This document shows positions 1 to 7,925 of a stretch of 64,000 nucleotides of DNA, piece by piece (position 1 is the stretch's first letter; each line of letters begins with the position of its first letter). Under the pieces are notes generated by a model. The model was not told where the DNA came from, ran no database searches, and was given only the letters and a program-made list of their open reading frames with translations. Location of the stretch: the NCBI RefSeq assembly GCF_012396605.1, contig NZ_JAAXPW010000013.1:1-64000 (forward strand), read 5' to 3'. The position numbers and the translations under genes are program-made. The stretch is from Ureibacillus thermosphaericus (lineage in GTDB: Bacteria; Bacillota; Bacilli; Bacillales_A; Planococcaceae).

Positions 1-98
1 AAGTAAGATCCCTCAAAGACGATGAGGTAGATAGGTCCGAGGTGGAAGCACGGTGACGTGTGGAGCTGACGGATACTAATCGATCGAGGACTTAACCA
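1..98 (+). rRNA. rrl: 23S ribosomal RNA, 3' end (partial)
   Basis: The window opens inside the 3' end of 23S rRNA. The conserved closing segment with 'actaatcgatcgagg' and 'acttaacc' ends near position 98. The 5' part lies outside the window. It is followed after about 50 bases by 5S rRNA, the usual rrn operon order. Confidence 0.93.
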
Positions 99-148
99 AT
101 CATTTCAATGTCGTTATCCAGTTTTGAGAGAACAACCTCTCATATAGT

Positions 149-261
149 GAAGTGACGATGGCGAAGAGGTCACACCCGTTCCCATACCGAACACGGAAGT
201 TAAGCTCTTCAGCGCCGATGGTAGTAAGGGGCTTCCCCTTGTGAGAGTAGGACGTCGCTTC
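149..261 (+). rRNA. rrf: 5S ribosomal RNA
   Basis: Typical Bacillales 5S sequence: the conserved block 'cacacccgttcccatac', then the 'cgaacacggaagttaagc' loop and 'gcgccgatggtagt'. Helix I pairs GAAGTGAC (149-156) with GTCGCTTC (254-261), with one G-T pair, which sets the ends to within one or two bases. An intrinsic terminator follows at once. The 3' half of this gene is copied, in degenerate form, in the tandem array downstream. Confidence 0.95.
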
Positions 262-268
262 GCAGAAG

Positions 269-293
269 GCACCACAATAGTGGTGCTTTTTTT
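269..293 (+). terminator. rrn operon terminator
   Basis: The stem GCACCAC/GTGGTGC with loop AATA is followed by seven T. It lies directly after 5S. Near-identical copies recur at 579-603 and 887-911 as part of the 309-bp repeat. Confidence 0.9.
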
Positions 294-578
294 ATTGCAA
301 AAATTGAAGCCCCTTACTAACAAGGACTGAAAGTCCGATCGGCGCGATACAGAAACCACATGCTAAACAAAAGTGAAATAAATATTTGAAGGAGACGAGA
401 AGCACGGGGACCAAGAAGTTCAAGGAAGCGAGGCAGCCCGGAGCGGAGCGTACTATGTACGTGAGCACCGGACTGCCGAAGCTGACACAGAAATTCACTG
501 GTCAACGTGCTTCGGAGTTAGCGCCGATGGTAGTTAAGGGGTCCCCTTGTGAGAGATAGACGAGCGCTTCGCAAAAAG

Positions 579-603
579 GCACCACAATAGTGGTGCTTTT
601 TTA
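579..603 (+). terminator. Terminator copy in repeat unit 2
   Basis: Same GCACCAC/GTGGTGC stem with AATA loop and a T run, 310 bases after the first copy. It gives the rrn transcript a second stop. Confidence 0.8.
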
Positions 604-886
604 TTGCAAAAACTGAAGCCCCTTACTACCAAGGACTGAAAGTCCGATCGGCGCGAAACAGAAACCACATGCTAAACAAAAGCCAAACAAATATTTGACG
701 GAGACGAGAAGCACGGGGACCAAGAAGTTCAAGGAAGCGAGGCAGCCCGGAGCGGAGCGTACTATGTACGTGAGCACCGGACTGCCGAAGCTGACACAGA
801 AATTCGCTGGTCAACGTGCTTCGGAGTTAGCGCCGATGGTAGTTAAGGGGTCCCCTTGTGAGAGATAGACGAGCGCTTCGCAGAAG

Positions 887-911
887 GCACCACAATAGTG
901 GTGCTTTTTTT
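887..911 (+). terminator. Terminator copy in repeat unit 3
   Basis: Third copy of the rrn terminator hairpin with seven T, 308 bases after the second. It is the last well-conserved part of the array. Confidence 0.8.
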
Positions 912-1048
912 ATTGCAAAAATTGAGCTCCTTACTACCAAGGACTGAAAGTCCGATCGGCGCGATAGAGAAGTGGCAATTAAAACGAAAGCAAAACAATT
1001 ATTTGGAGGAGACGGAACGTGGACGGGAGTTAACAACTTCTTCCAACT

Positions 1049-2059
1049 CTATTGTACTGAGTTTTCACAAAATAAAATATTGACATTATTGTTAGACGCT
1101 TCAACTTCTACATCAATACCGTTTGGAATTGTCATCATTGGATCCGTGTGTCCAAAATCAACATTATACACAATTGGAAAATCATATCCTTTAGTAGCCT
1201 GGCAAATGATATCTATAAATGTATAATCTTGTGAAAATTCTACTTTTGGATGAAAACGTCCGACCACTATTCCATTAATTTTTTCAAAAACCCCCATATG
1301 CCGTAACTGAGTTAAATAGCGATCGATAGTACCAGGATTTTCTTGTTCATCTTCTTCTAAAAATAGTATTTTGTTATCAAAGGATGGAAGAAACTCTGTT
1401 CCTGCTAATAGTAACATTGTCCCCATATTGGCAGCTAAGATATTTCCCCTTGCTCTTCCTTCTTTAATAATAAGAGGTCCTTCATTTTTAGTAAGTTGTC
1501 GTGGTCGATCATCCTCTATATCCCAAGCTAAAAATTCGCTTGTCCAATATTTACTAGGAGGAATGTGTATTTCATCATTTTGGGTCATTAAAACGTCTTT
1601 AAATATTTTCTTTGTGTATTCTAACATTCCACCATATTCACCAAATTGAGGTAATAGTGCGGGTCCCATAAAGGTTATTAGTTCAGATTTTTTATGAATA
1701 GCTAATAGAATAGCAGTGAAATCACTATAACCCAATATTATTTTTGGATTTTGCTTTATAAGATTATAATCAATGTATTCTAATAGTTGGTGCGAATTGT
1801 AACCACCTATTGTATTAATAATAGCTTTTACTTCGTGATCTTGAAACATTTCATGTAAATCATCTAACCTTTCTTCAACGGTTCCTGCTAAATGCCCAAT
1901 GCGTTTCAGAGCATTTTTCCCTATTTTCACCTTAAAACCCATACTCTCTAATTCAGAAATTCCTCTTTGAAATCTATTAGGGCAAGCTGCTGCAACTGGA
2001 GATGAAGTAGATATGATTCCTACAGTATCCCCCGGTTTTAATAATTTTGGTTTAATCAT
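1049..2059 (-). CDS. S66 family LD-carboxypeptidase / MccF-like peptidase
   Basis: The protein of about 336 residues has the S66 serine peptidase layout: an N-terminal PGDTVGIISTSSP segment, the nucleophile motif GYSD (Ser near residue 112), and the later acidic and His elements LFLEEDEQ and VDFGHTDP that complete the Ser-Glu-His triad. Family members trim murein tetrapeptides (LdcA) or cleave microcin C-like compounds (MccF); the sequence alone does not decide which. Two ATGs are possible at 2065 and 2059. The AGAGAGG site lies only two bases before the first and eight before the second, so I start at 2059. It is a single gene on the minus strand, pointing toward the rrn array. Confidence 0.85.
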   Translation of the reverse strand: MIKPKLLKPGDTVGIISTSSPVAAACPNRFQRGISELESMGFKVKIGKNALKRIGHLAGTVEERLDDLHEMFQDHEVKAIINTIGGYNSHQLLEYIDYNLIKQNPKIILGYSDFTAILLAIHKKSELITFMGPALLPQFGEYGGMLEYTKKIFKDVLMTQNDEIHIPPSKYWTSEFLAWDIEDDRPRQLTKNEGPLIIKEGRARGNILAANMGTMLLLAGTEFLPSFDNKILFLEEDEQENPGTIDRYLTQLRHMGVFEKINGIVVGRFHPKVEFSQDYTFIDIICQATKGYDFPIVYNVDFGHTDPMMTIPNGIDVEVEASNNNVNILFCENSVQ

Positions 2060-2124
2060 AAACATAACCTCTCTTTACCCAGTTTATTATTGAATGATTA
2101 AATTTATCATAATATCCTTCATGT

Positions 2125-2272
2125 CTATGTCAATTGTTCGGATGTATGTATCGTATGTAACTGTTTTAGTACATCAAAACCATGCAATTCGGGCAATATT
2201 AAATCAAAAAGAATTATCATATCCACTCTCCTGATTTTTAATTAAACCTTCAGTTTTAGTATTCGCTACATC
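2125..2272 (-). pseudogene. Response regulator receiver-domain remnant
   Basis: Read on the minus strand, the stretch encodes DMIILFDLILPELHGFDVLK, which matches the conserved core of a receiver domain (phospho-acceptor Asp in a 'DLxLPxxDGF' setting). Upstream residues TKTEGLIKNQESGYD fit the preceding helix but lie in another frame, and a stop follows soon after. It is therefore a short, frameshifted fragment with no start codon. The identification rests on motif recognition only. Confidence 0.5.
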
Positions 2273-2416
2273 AGTAATTTATCCTTCAAACTCAAGATCC
2301 ATTTAATACTCGGACATTAATCAAAAAATAAATTCTTATGTTCCATAAATAACATTAGTTTTTACAAATAATATTGATTAAAGAATTAAACTGTTGATGG
2401 TAATTAATTTTTGTAG

Positions 2417-2650
2417 TGTTTGGCAATTAAGGTTATGCATAAATTTTTGCATATTTGACGCTTTACATGGAGTGGCGGGCATGATAGGCTACTTTGCCTT
2501 GCAAAGTCCAAATATAATTATGGCTTGCCCCCTTTGTAAGAAATCATGCTCGCAGAGGCTCCATCTCAAGCGATTATAGATACGAATAATTATTCAAAAT
2601 ATCGAATAAATTAAATTGCCATTTCATGCATTTTTTAATTGCCAAAAACA
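2417..2650. repeat. MITE-like element with terminal inverted repeats
   Basis: TGTTTGGCAATTAA at 2417-2430 is mirrored by TTAATTGCCAAAAACA at 2635-2650, and a further ATGCAT-type match lies inside each end. The roughly 234-bp interior has no convincing gene; a 61-codon ORF spans it but has no ribosome binding site. The rest of the gap (2273-2416 and 2651-2740) shows nothing recognisable. Confidence 0.4.
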
Positions 2651-2769
2651 GAATTACACACGAAAATAATAAGAATTTACTAATTAGTTATTGAATCTTC
2701 CATATAATTCATTATTTTTCTTTATGTATAATAGGAGAATAAAATGTTTTTCATGAAAGGATGAATTAT

Positions 2770-2991
2770 TTGGCTAAAAAAACAATCTGGGTGGAAATGG
2801 AAGAAAATGAAACGCCTGAACAATGTATAACAAGAATAGAACAAATGGGGTATAAGCCAATTGTTCGAAAAGAGGAGCCAGTCTTTCAATATTTTAATGG
2901 TGAGATTACGTATTTTCGTCAAAAAGTTAAATTTAAGGCGGAATTACTTGAAGAAAAAACAAAAAATGAGAAAAACACGAACATTAAATAG
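2770..2991 (+). CDS. yebG: NETI-motif protein YebG
   Basis: Small soluble protein (73 residues from the chosen start) with a motif close to NETI (ENETPEQCI) followed by RIEQMGYKPIVRKEEPVF, characteristic of the YebG family of unknown function that sits just upstream of purE in Bacillus. An ATG exists at 2761, but the AAAGGA ribosome site overlaps it, whereas TTG at 2770 is eight bases beyond it, so TTG is preferred. The 3' end of the gene contains the first PurBox of the pur operator, so coding and regulatory sequence overlap. Confidence 0.8.
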   Translation: MAKKTIWVEMEENETPEQCITRIEQMGYKPIVRKEEPVFQYFNGEITYFRQKVKFKAELLEEKTKNEKNTNIK

Positions 2992-3016
2992 TGGTATTTT
3001 ATAATTGTTCGCATTT
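2973..3016 (+). promoter_or_regulatory. PurR operator (two inverted PurBoxes)
   Basis: PurBox 1 is AAACACGAACATTA (2973-2986). PurBox 2 is AATTGTTCGCATTT (3003-3016), with its CGAA core on the opposite strand. The gap is 16 bases, matching the known B. subtilis PurR site arrangement (two 14-base boxes with inverted CGAA cores, 16-17 apart). The pair lies just upstream of the -35 element of purE. PurR is known to bind such sites and to be released by PRPP. Confidence 0.8.
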
Positions 3017-3021
3017 TTTAA

Positions 3022-3050
3022 TTGATTTTCTTCTTCACCCTTGCTACAAT
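3022..3050 (+). promoter_or_regulatory. Sigma-A promoter of the pur operon
   Basis: TTGATT (3022-3027) and TACAAT (3045-3050) with a 17-base spacer. It is placed between the PurBoxes and the riboswitch aptamer, which puts transcription start a few bases before the aptamer. Confidence 0.8.
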
Positions 3051-3063
3051 GAACAGAGGAAAA

Positions 3064-3136
3064 CTCCCTCATATATGCTAGAGAATATGGCTCTAGTGTC
3101 TCTACCCGACACCGTAAATGTCGGACTATGCGGGAA
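3064..3136 (+). promoter_or_regulatory. Purine riboswitch aptamer, guanine type
   Basis: The sequence closely follows the xpt/purE aptamer: a P1 arm ending in CATATA, P2 GCTAGAGAATATGGCTCTAG, the J2/3 segment TGTCTCTACC, P3 CGACACCGTAAATGTCGG and ACTATG leading into P1'. The base that discriminates purines (C74 in xpt numbering) is C in GGACTATG, so guanine or hypoxanthine is the expected ligand rather than adenine. Confidence 0.93.
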
Positions 3137-3198
3137 AGCAACTTTTGGATGATTCGGTAGGTTGGAAATAAATTACCTCAACCTTCTGTTTTGCTATG

Positions 3199-3256
3199 TC
3201 CTCAAGTACTCTGCTTTCTACCGTGTAGCGAAGGCGGGCTATTTGAGGATTTTTTT
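3199..3256 (+). terminator. Riboswitch expression-platform terminator
   Basis: TCCTCAA (3199-3205) pairs with TTGAGGA (3243-3249) around a long imperfect inner stem, followed by a T run. It lies between the aptamer and the purE ribosome site, as in a transcription-terminating guanine riboswitch that turns the operon off when ligand is bound. Confidence 0.8.
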
Positions 3257-3302
3257 ACGAATACATGTAAATACATTGTTAACTTAAAAAGGAGCGTTAT
3301 TA

Positions 3303-3791
3303 ATGAATCCTAAAATCGGAGTCATAATGGGAAGTTCCAGTGATTGGGATACGATGAAACATGCTTGTGACATATTAGACGAGTTAGAAGTGCCATACGA
3401 AAAGAAAGTTGTATCAGCTCATCGAACTCCTGATTTGATGTTTGAATATGCCGAAACTGCCCGTTCACGTGGTATTGAAGTCATTATTGCCGGAGCGGGA
3501 GGAGCAGCTCACTTACCGGGGATGGTTGCAAGTAAAACAACTTTGCCAGTCATCGGTGTACCTGTACAATCAAAAGCTTTAAATGGACTTGATTCATTGC
3601 TTTCCATTGTGCAAATGCCTGGTGGTGTTCCTGTAGCGACAGTTGCTATTGGCAAAGCAGGTGCCACAAATGCTGGACTCTTAGCAGCACAAATTTTATC
3701 CATTACAGATAAACAAATAGCAGGAAAACTGGAAGCAAGACGTGAACAATTAAAACAAAAAGTATTAGAAAGTTCAGGTGACTTGAAGTGA
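3303..3791 (+). CDS. purE: N5-carboxyaminoimidazole ribonucleotide mutase
   Basis: Class I PurE, 162 residues, normal length. It moves the carboxylate from N5 to C4 of the aminoimidazole ring (N5-CAIR to CAIR) in de novo purine synthesis. Visible motifs are GSSSDW near the N-terminus, SAHRTP near residue 43 (active-site His) and [12 protein letters not shown] for phosphate and ring binding. The AAAGGAG site precedes the ATG at good spacing. It is the first gene after the riboswitch, and its TGA overlaps the purK GTG. Confidence 0.97.
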   Translation: MNPKIGVIMGSSSDWDTMKHACDILDELEVPYEKKVVSAHRTPDLMFEYAETARSRGIEVIIAGAGGAAHLPGMVASKTTLPVIGVPVQSKALNGLDSLLSIVQMPGGVPVATVAIGKAGATNAGLLAAQILSITDKQIAGKLEARREQLKQKVLESSGDLK

Positions 3792-4912
3792 CAAAAACAA
3801 TATACCCCGGTCAAACGATTGGCATCATCGGGGGTGGACAGTTAGGACGAATGATGGCTCTCAGTGCAAGAGAAGCAGGTTTCAAAATTGCAGTTCTTGA
3901 TCCGACAATGGATTCACCATGTGGTCAAGTTGCAGATATACAAATTGTAGCTCCGTATGATGATGAAGCTGCACTTGAAGAATTAGCGGAAATAAGTGAT
4001 GTCATCACTTTTGAGTTTGAAAATATAGACTATGAAGGACTAAAACGATTAACAGAGATTGCCTACGTTCCTCAAGGCGCGGAAATTATTCGCATTACTC
4101 AAAATCGAGTAACGGAAAAGGAAGCTATTGTAAATGCCGGTTGCCCTGTTGCACCGTATATTGTTTGCGAGAGCTATGAAGAACTTGTTGAAAAAATAGA
4201 TCAAATTGGTTTTCCGAGCATTGTGAAAACTGCCCGTTTTGGTTATGACGGAAAAGGTCAACAAAAGCTTCTATCAAAAGAAGACTTGCCATTAGCTAAA
4301 AATTTATTTGATCACTCACAATGTATTGTGGAAGGATTTATCCCATTTGAGAAGGAAATTTCCGTCATTATCCAAAGGAATGGAAATGGAGAAACTTATT
4401 GTTTACCAGTTGGCGAAAATGTTCATATTAACCACATTTTACATGAAACAATTGTGCCTGCTCGAATTTCTACAGAAACAAAACAATTAGCGGAAGAAGC
4501 AGCACGAAAAATCGCTGAACATTTGCAATTAATTGGAACATTAGCAGTTGAAATGTTCGTATTAAACGATGGACAAATTATCATTAATGAACTAGCACCA
4601 AGACCGCATAATTCCGGTCATTATTCCATTGAAGCATGCAACATTTCTCAATTCGCGCAACATATCCGTGCTGTTGCAGGATGGCCATTGCGTGAACCAA
4701 AACTACATTCTCCAGTAGTGATGGTAAACGTATTAGGACAGCATGTAGCGCCGCTTTCCAATTCCATTACTAAATATCCACATTGGTCGATTCACCTCTA
4801 TGGAAAGAAAGAGGCAAAAGTTAACCGAAAAATGGGACATGTAACAATACTAACTGATAGCATCGAAGAAACACTAATAGAAATTGAAGCTTCTGGCATT
4901 TGGTCAGAATGA
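3788..4912 (+). CDS. purK: 5-(carboxyamino)imidazole ribonucleotide synthase
   Basis: ATP-grasp enzyme of 374 residues that makes N5-CAIR from AIR, bicarbonate and ATP, feeding PurE. The N-terminal [21 protein letters not shown] nucleotide-type fold is clear, as are FGYDGKGQ (grasp loop) and [14 protein letters not shown] (metal and ATP ligands). The GTG start overlaps the purE stop by four bases, so translation is probably coupled. Confidence 0.97.
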   Translation: MTKTIYPGQTIGIIGGGQLGRMMALSAREAGFKIAVLDPTMDSPCGQVADIQIVAPYDDEAALEELAEISDVITFEFENIDYEGLKRLTEIAYVPQGAEIIRITQNRVTEKEAIVNAGCPVAPYIVCESYEELVEKIDQIGFPSIVKTARFGYDGKGQQKLLSKEDLPLAKNLFDHSQCIVEGFIPFEKEISVIIQRNGNGETYCLPVGENVHINHILHETIVPARISTETKQLAEEAARKIAEHLQLIGTLAVEMFVLNDGQIIINELAPRPHNSGHYSIEACNISQFAQHIRAVAGWPLREPKLHSPVVMVNVLGQHVAPLSNSITKYPHWSIHLYGKKEAKVNRKMGHVTILTDSIEETLIEIEASGIWSE

Positions 4913-4930
4913 GGAAAAGGAGATTTGAAA

Positions 4931-6229
4931 ATGATCGAACGTTATACTCGTCCAGAAATGGGAGCAATTTGGACTGAAGAAAATAAATTTAAAGCTTGGC
5001 TTGAAGTTGAGATTTTAGCGTGTGAAGCATGGGCTGAACTTGGAGTTATTCCAAAAGAGGACGTAGTGAAATTGCGTCAAAACGCTTCATTTGATATTAA
5101 CCGTATTTACGAAATTGAACAAACAACGAAACATGATGTAGTAGCATTTACTCGCGCTGTTTCTGAGACGCTTGGGGAAGAAAGAAAATGGGTTCATTAC
5201 GGACTGACTTCAACAGATGTTGTAGATACTGCCCTCTCTTATTTAATTAAACAAGCAAACAACATTCTACGAAAAGACATTCAAAACTTTATTGATGTAT
5301 TAACAGCCAAGGCAAAAGAACATAAATATACGGTGATGATGGGGCGCACTCATGGAGTACACGCAGAACCGACAACATTTGGATTAAAACTTGCCTTATG
5401 GCGTGAAGAAATGTTACGCAATCTAGAACGATTTGAAAGAGCAGCAAAAACGATTGAGACGGGTAAAATTTCAGGAGCTGTTGGAACATACGCCAACATC
5501 GATCCATTTGTAGAGCAATACGTTTGTGAAAAATTAGGTCTAACGCCAGCACCAATTTCAACTCAAACATTGCAACGTGATCGCCATGCAGAATACATTG
5601 CAGCATTAGCTCTAATTGCAACTTCCATTGAGAAATTCGCAACGGAAATTCGAGGATTGCAAAAATCCGAAACTCGAGAAGTTGAAGAAGGATTTGCAAA
5701 AGGACAAAAAGGTTCATCAGCAATGCCGCATAAACGCAATCCAATCGGATCAGAAAACATGGCTGGAATTGCTCGTGTAGTACGTGGACATGTGATCACA
5801 GCTTACGAAAATGTTTCTTTATGGCATGAGCGTGATATTTCTCATTCATCAGCAGAACGTATCATTATTCCTGATACAACGATAGCACTTAACTATATGT
5901 TGAACCGTTTCAGCAATATCGTGAAAAACTTAACCGTTTTCCCAGAAAACATGAAACGCAATATGGACGCTACGTTCGGACTAATTTATTCACAGCGTAT
6001 TCTTTTAGCATTAATCGATAAAGGATTATCTCGCGAAGAAGCTTATGATACTGTTCAACCATTAACGGCAAAAGCTTGGGATGAACAAAGACATTTCCGT
6101 CCGCTTGTTGAAGCAGATGAAAAAATCAGTTCACTTTTATCTAAAGAAGAAATTGATGATTGTTTCGATTACAACTGGCATTTGAAAAATGTTGATTTGA
6201 TTTTTCAACGTTTAGGATTAAATGATTAA
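4931..6229 (+). CDS. purB: Adenylosuccinate lyase
   Basis: 432-residue fumarase-superfamily lyase acting twice: on SAICAR in IMP synthesis and on adenylosuccinate in AMP synthesis. The family signature [10 protein letters not shown] lies near residue 263, carrying the flexible catalytic-loop Ser, and TSTDVVDTA and GRTHG are also present. Start: the AAAGGAG site (4916-4922) is eight bases from ATG 4931 and too close to the TTG at 4925; the start MIERY also matches the family. Confidence 0.97.
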   Translation: MIERYTRPEMGAIWTEENKFKAWLEVEILACEAWAELGVIPKEDVVKLRQNASFDINRIYEIEQTTKHDVVAFTRAVSETLGEERKWVHYGLTSTDVVDTALSYLIKQANNILRKDIQNFIDVLTAKAKEHKYTVMMGRTHGVHAEPTTFGLKLALWREEMLRNLERFERAAKTIETGKISGAVGTYANIDPFVEQYVCEKLGLTPAPISTQTLQRDRHAEYIAALALIATSIEKFATEIRGLQKSETREVEEGFAKGQKGSSAMPHKRNPIGSENMAGIARVVRGHVITAYENVSLWHERDISHSSAERIIIPDTTIALNYMLNRFSNIVKNLTVFPENMKRNMDATFGLIYSQRILLALIDKGLSREEAYDTVQPLTAKAWDEQRHFRPLVEADEKISSLLSKEEIDDCFDYNWHLKNVDLIFQRLGLND

Positions 6230-6284
6230 TCGGTACAGTAAAAGGCGAAGCCATTGAAAAATTTAAATTATTGGGGGAACGGTT

Positions 6285-6995
6285 ATGGAAAAAGGTGCGC
6301 TGTTATACGAAGGAAAAGCGAAACGCTTATATGCAACAGATGTGGAAGATGTTTTGTTTGTTGAGTATAAAAACAGTGCGACAGCCTTTAACGGGCTGAA
6401 GAAAGCAGAAATTGAGGGGAAAGGAATATTAAATAATAAAATTTCTACCCTGATTTTTGAAAAATTAAAACAGCATGGTATCGAATCTCACTTTATTAAG
6501 AGTGTATCTGAACACGAACAACTAGTAAAAAAAGTGGATATCATCCCCCTTGAAGTGGTTGTTCGCAATATATCAGCAGGTAGCTTCGCTGAAAGGCTTG
6601 GCATTGAAGAAGGAACAAAGTTAAAGCGTCCGATTGTTGAGTTTTACTATAAAAATGACGCATTAAAAGATCCTTTGATTAACAACGAACATATTGACAT
6701 ACTTGGGATTGCATCAAAAGAAGAAGTTGAAACGATTACTAACAATGCATTTAGAGTGAATGAAGCATTGAGGAAAATATTTGAAGAAATCGGTGTCGTA
6801 TTAGTTGATTTTAAATTGGAATTCGGTCGTGATAAAGAAGGCAACATCTTGCTTGCGGATGAAATCTCTCCAGATACTTGCCGACTCTGGGATGCGGAAA
6901 CGAATGAAAAGCTGGATAAAGACGTATTTAGACGTGATCTTGGTAGTTTAACAGATGTTTATAACATTATTCTTTCTAGACTTGGAGGAAAGTGA
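6285..6995 (+). CDS. purC: SAICAR synthetase
   Basis: 236 residues, standard length. It ligates aspartate to CAIR with ATP. Visible family features are the N-terminal LYEGKAKRLY nucleotide-binding loop, VVVRNISAGSF and the acidic DEISPDTCRLWD motif. It follows purB after 55 bases and is followed two bases later by purS. Confidence 0.97.
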   Translation: MEKGALLYEGKAKRLYATDVEDVLFVEYKNSATAFNGLKKAEIEGKGILNNKISTLIFEKLKQHGIESHFIKSVSEHEQLVKKVDIIPLEVVVRNISAGSFAERLGIEEGTKLKRPIVEFYYKNDALKDPLINNEHIDILGIASKEEVETITNNAFRVNEALRKIFEEIGVVLVDFKLEFGRDKEGNILLADEISPDTCRLWDAETNEKLDKDVFRRDLGSLTDVYNIILSRLGGK

Positions 6996-6996
6996 T

Positions 6997-7245
6997 ATGA
7001 AAAAAGTTAAAATTTACGTTACGTTACGTGAAAGTGTATTAGACCCACAAGGCTCTGCAGTAAAAGAATCTTTAGTAAATATGGGATATAAAGAAGTTGA
7101 GGACGTACGTATCGGTAAATATTTAGAAGTATTAATTTCAGATACTGAACGTGATATTGACGCATTGGTAAAAGAAATGTGTGAAAAGCTGCTGGCAAAC
7201 ACTGTGATTGAGGATTATCGCTTTGAAGTCGAGGAGGCTAATTAA
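6997..7245 (+). CDS. purS: FGAM synthetase subunit PurS
   Basis: Small subunit (82 residues) that bridges PurQ and PurL in the three-part FGAM synthetase of Gram-positive bacteria. The pattern [20 protein letters not shown] and the C-terminal YRFEVEE strand are typical. The GGAGG site (6984-6988) points to ATG 6997, two bases after the purC stop; an upstream in-frame ATG inside purC has no ribosome site. Confidence 0.95.
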   Translation: MKKVKIYVTLRESVLDPQGSAVKESLVNMGYKEVEDVRIGKYLEVLISDTERDIDALVKEMCEKLLANTVIEDYRFEVEEAN

Positions 7246-7247
7246 TC

Positions 7248-7925
7248 ATGAAATTTGCTGTACTCGTATTCCCAGGGTCGAACTGTGATATCGACATGTA
7301 TCATGCAATAAAGGACGAACTAGGTGAAGAAGTAGAATATGTTTGGCACGATGCAACAGATTTAAGTAAATTTGATGCGATTTTAATTCCAGGAGGATTC
7401 TCATACGGGGATTATCTCCGTTGTGGAGCCATGGCAAGTCAATCAAATGTTATGAAAGCAGTGAAAAAGGCAGCAGAAGAAGGAAAACCAGTTTTAGGAG
7501 TTTGCAACGGATTCCAAATTTTAACGGAAGCGGGTTTGCTACCAGGGGTTTTACTTCGCAACCAAAACTTAAAATTCATTTGCCGAACAGTTCAATTAAA
7601 AGTTGAAAATAACAATACGCTATTTACAAATCAATATGAGCAAGGGCAAATCATTAATATTCCAATCGCTCATGGTGAAGGAAACTATTTCTGTGATGAG
7701 GAAACATTAAAAAAATTACAAGAAAAGAATCAAATCGTTTTCACTTATTCAGGTGAAAATCCAAATGGAAGTCTATCAGACATTGCAGGTATTGTGAATG
7801 AGCGTGGTAACGTTCTTGGTATGATGCCACACCCTGAACGTGCGGTGGATGCATTACTTGGCAGTGCAGACGGACTAGCATTATTCAAATCAATTGTGAA
7901 ACAGTGGAGGGAATCACATGTCTAA
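7248..7925 (+). CDS. purQ: FGAM synthetase glutaminase subunit PurQ
   Basis: 225-residue class I glutamine amidotransferase supplying ammonia to PurL. The nucleophile Cys is in VLGVCNGFQ (about residue 86), and the His/Glu pair is in MMPHPERA near the C-terminus. It overlaps purL by eight bases, as expected for subunits of one complex. Confidence 0.97.
   Translation: MKFAVLVFPGSNCDIDMYHAIKDELGEEVEYVWHDATDLSKFDAILIPGGFSYGDYLRCGAMASQSNVMKAVKKAAEEGKPVLGVCNGFQILTEAGLLPGVLLRNQNLKFICRTVQLKVENNNTLFTNQYEQGQIINIPIAHGEGNYFCDEETLKKLQEKNQIVFTYSGENPNGSLSDIAGIVNERGNVLGMMPHPERAVDALLGSADGLALFKSIVKQWRESHV

Larger units (their letters stand above)
212..1000. repeat. 309-bp tandem repeat made of 5S tail, terminator and a palindromic segment
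   Basis: The unit starts at GCGCCGATGG at 212, 521 and 830, a constant period of 309. Units 1 and 2 are nearly identical; unit 3 decays after about 965. Each unit holds a 5S 3' portion, the terminator hairpin, and then a segment whose start (near 307-345 in unit 1) is roughly the reverse complement of the 5S portion with an inserted stretch. A long imperfect hairpin centred on CGTACTATGTACG (about 432-477 and 741-786) follows. In units 2 and 3 the 5S portion carries indels and cannot be functional 5S. The 62-codon minus-strand ORFs in units 1 and 2 arise from the repetition and lack other signs of coding. Confidence 0.85.

Noticed and set aside
1-300. tRNA genes after the rRNA operon
   Set aside because: No cloverleaf-like sequence or TTCRA arm was seen after 5S; the array follows directly.
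317-814. Two identical-looking 62-codon minus-strand ORFs (317-505 and 626-814)
   Set aside because: They sit in the 309-bp rRNA-linked repeat, lie opposite a hairpin-rich segment and have no ribosome site; the similarity comes from the repeat.
2394-2579. 61-codon ORF upstream of yebG
   Set aside because: No ribosome site, odd composition, and it runs across the inverted-repeat element.
3509-3814. 101-codon minus-strand ORF inside purE
   Set aside because: Shadow frame; composition follows the opposite coding strand.
5289-5744. 151-codon minus-strand ORF inside purB
   Set aside because: Shadow frame of a well-supported gene, with no independent signals.
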